Source of the DNA: Methylomicrobium sp051061015
GTDB lineage: Bacteria > Pseudomonadota > Gammaproteobacteria > Methylococcales > Methylomonadaceae
Reading direction: 5' to 3'
Length of the DNA: 64,000 bases
NCBI GenBank assembly: GCA_051061015.1
Contig: JBPFEG010000088.1
Span: forward strand, 124,001-188,000
Position numbers and translations under genes: made by a program. Positions 63,659 through 64,000 of the stretch are shown piece by piece. Numbering within the stretch: the stretch's first letter is position 1; each line of letters opens with the position of its first letter. Under the pieces are notes generated by a model, which saw nothing but the letters and a program-made list of their open reading frames with translations, did not search any database and was not told the DNA's origin.

Positions 63659-64000
63659 TCATGGTTGCGTGCATGCCCCAGAGTTGAATTGGGGAGTTCC
63701 GCCGATAGCGTATTTTGTGCCCGTAGGATCATTACCGCTATTAGCGTCGTCCAATTCGTTCACGACAGCGGAAGTACTTGGCGCTAACTGACGGACATTA
63801 AAGACTCCGTTGAGCTCTCTCAACCGTACGAACGAACCGTCTCCAGCCTGACCGGCAATATTCGAGAACGAATTGCCGGACATGTCCACACAGATGCTGG
63901 GGAAGTCCGGAGCGGTAGTCTGGTTATCCTGAACGACGACGGCACGACTGCCGTCCATTTCTCTGACCGTGTTATTAGTGATGGTGAGATTGGTAGCTTC
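63659..64000 (-). CDS. C-terminal part of a probable beta-helix surface protein (runs off the window)
   Basis: The frame is open to the right edge of the window, and its C-terminus (GACTQP) ends at 63659. The visible 113 residues include ATNLTITNNTVREMDG, RAVVVQDNQTT, CVDMSGNSFSNIAG and NGVFNVRQLAP. This pattern of N-rich short strands (NNTV, DNQT, GNSFSN) is typical of right-handed parallel beta-helix adhesins. Two cysteines near residues 36 and 111 are present. The N-terminal part and any signal lie outside. It may be the large surface protein of the tail-collar/DUF6916 cluster. Confidence 0.7.
   Translation of the reverse strand, partial: EATNLTITNNTVREMDGSRAVVVQDNQTTAPDFPSICVDMSGNSFSNIAGQAGDGSFVRLRELNGVFNVRQLAPSTSAVVNELDDANSGNDPTGTKYAIGGTPQFNSGACTQP

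Overview
The window looks like chromosome of a Gram-negative gammaproteobacterium. The hfq-hflX-hflK-hflC-hisZ-purA order, an aas-lplT phospholipid repair pair, a PagL-like lipid A deacylase and an ABC cassette of the type linked to PQQ-dependent alcohol oxidation together suggest a methylotroph such as a member of the Methylococcales. The taxon is an inference; no rRNA or methane/methanol dehydrogenase gene is present to settle it.

Left flank (1-14.2 kb): a PilZ protein; a four-gene overlapping operon (periplasmic binding protein, YVTN beta-propeller, ABC ATPase, ABC permease); a protein with an atypical PilZ-like end; an SH3-like membrane protein; tRNA-Gly(GCC) with a clear promoter; a membrane pentapeptide-repeat protein; an unusual fusion of a Clp1-type P-loop domain with an RNase Z-like metallo-beta-lactamase; and a membrane PAS-GGDEF-EAL protein.

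Mobile island (about 14.67-31.17 kb): a satellite-like integrative element at tRNA-Ser(CGA). Nearly all genes lie on the minus strand. From the tRNA inward they are a DUF4102-type integrase, a small putative HTH protein, an AlpA regulator, an Ash/Icd-like ORF, several small unknown genes, a Toprim primase-like protein, a DUF927-type helicase, a tail-protein-like gene and more unknowns. At the far end is one giant cargo gene of 1613 codons that joins twelve WD40 repeats, a Ras/Roc-like GTPase, a winged-helix/COR-like region, a TIR domain and a calcineurin-like phosphatase. This is the most exciting item in the window and a candidate anti-phage or signalling protein. Octamers ATACCGTC/GACGGTAT mark both ends. 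A diverged second copy of the integrase-side end at 14.55-14.69 kb points to a former tandem element. A 122-bp GGGGC-rich repeat occurs three times in the island.

Middle (31.4-44.3 kb): a PAP2 phosphatase with a diacylglycerol kinase, PagL, a single-chain MmeI-like restriction-modification enzyme, transketolase, aas and lplT, an MFS transporter and a ComEA-like helix-hairpin-helix protein.

Right part (44.4-64 kb): galU; the purA/hisZ/hflCKX/hfq operon; an alpha/beta hydrolase; a five-gene module (TPR protein, pseudo-receiver, small GTPase, two Roadblock-type proteins) that resembles MglA/MglB or conservon polarity systems; rlmJ; an RMD1/DUF155 protein; and a group of DUF6916-like proteins, a GNAT acetyltransferase and three phage-tail-collar (Mdp-like) proteins. 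The window ends inside a probable beta-helix surface protein.
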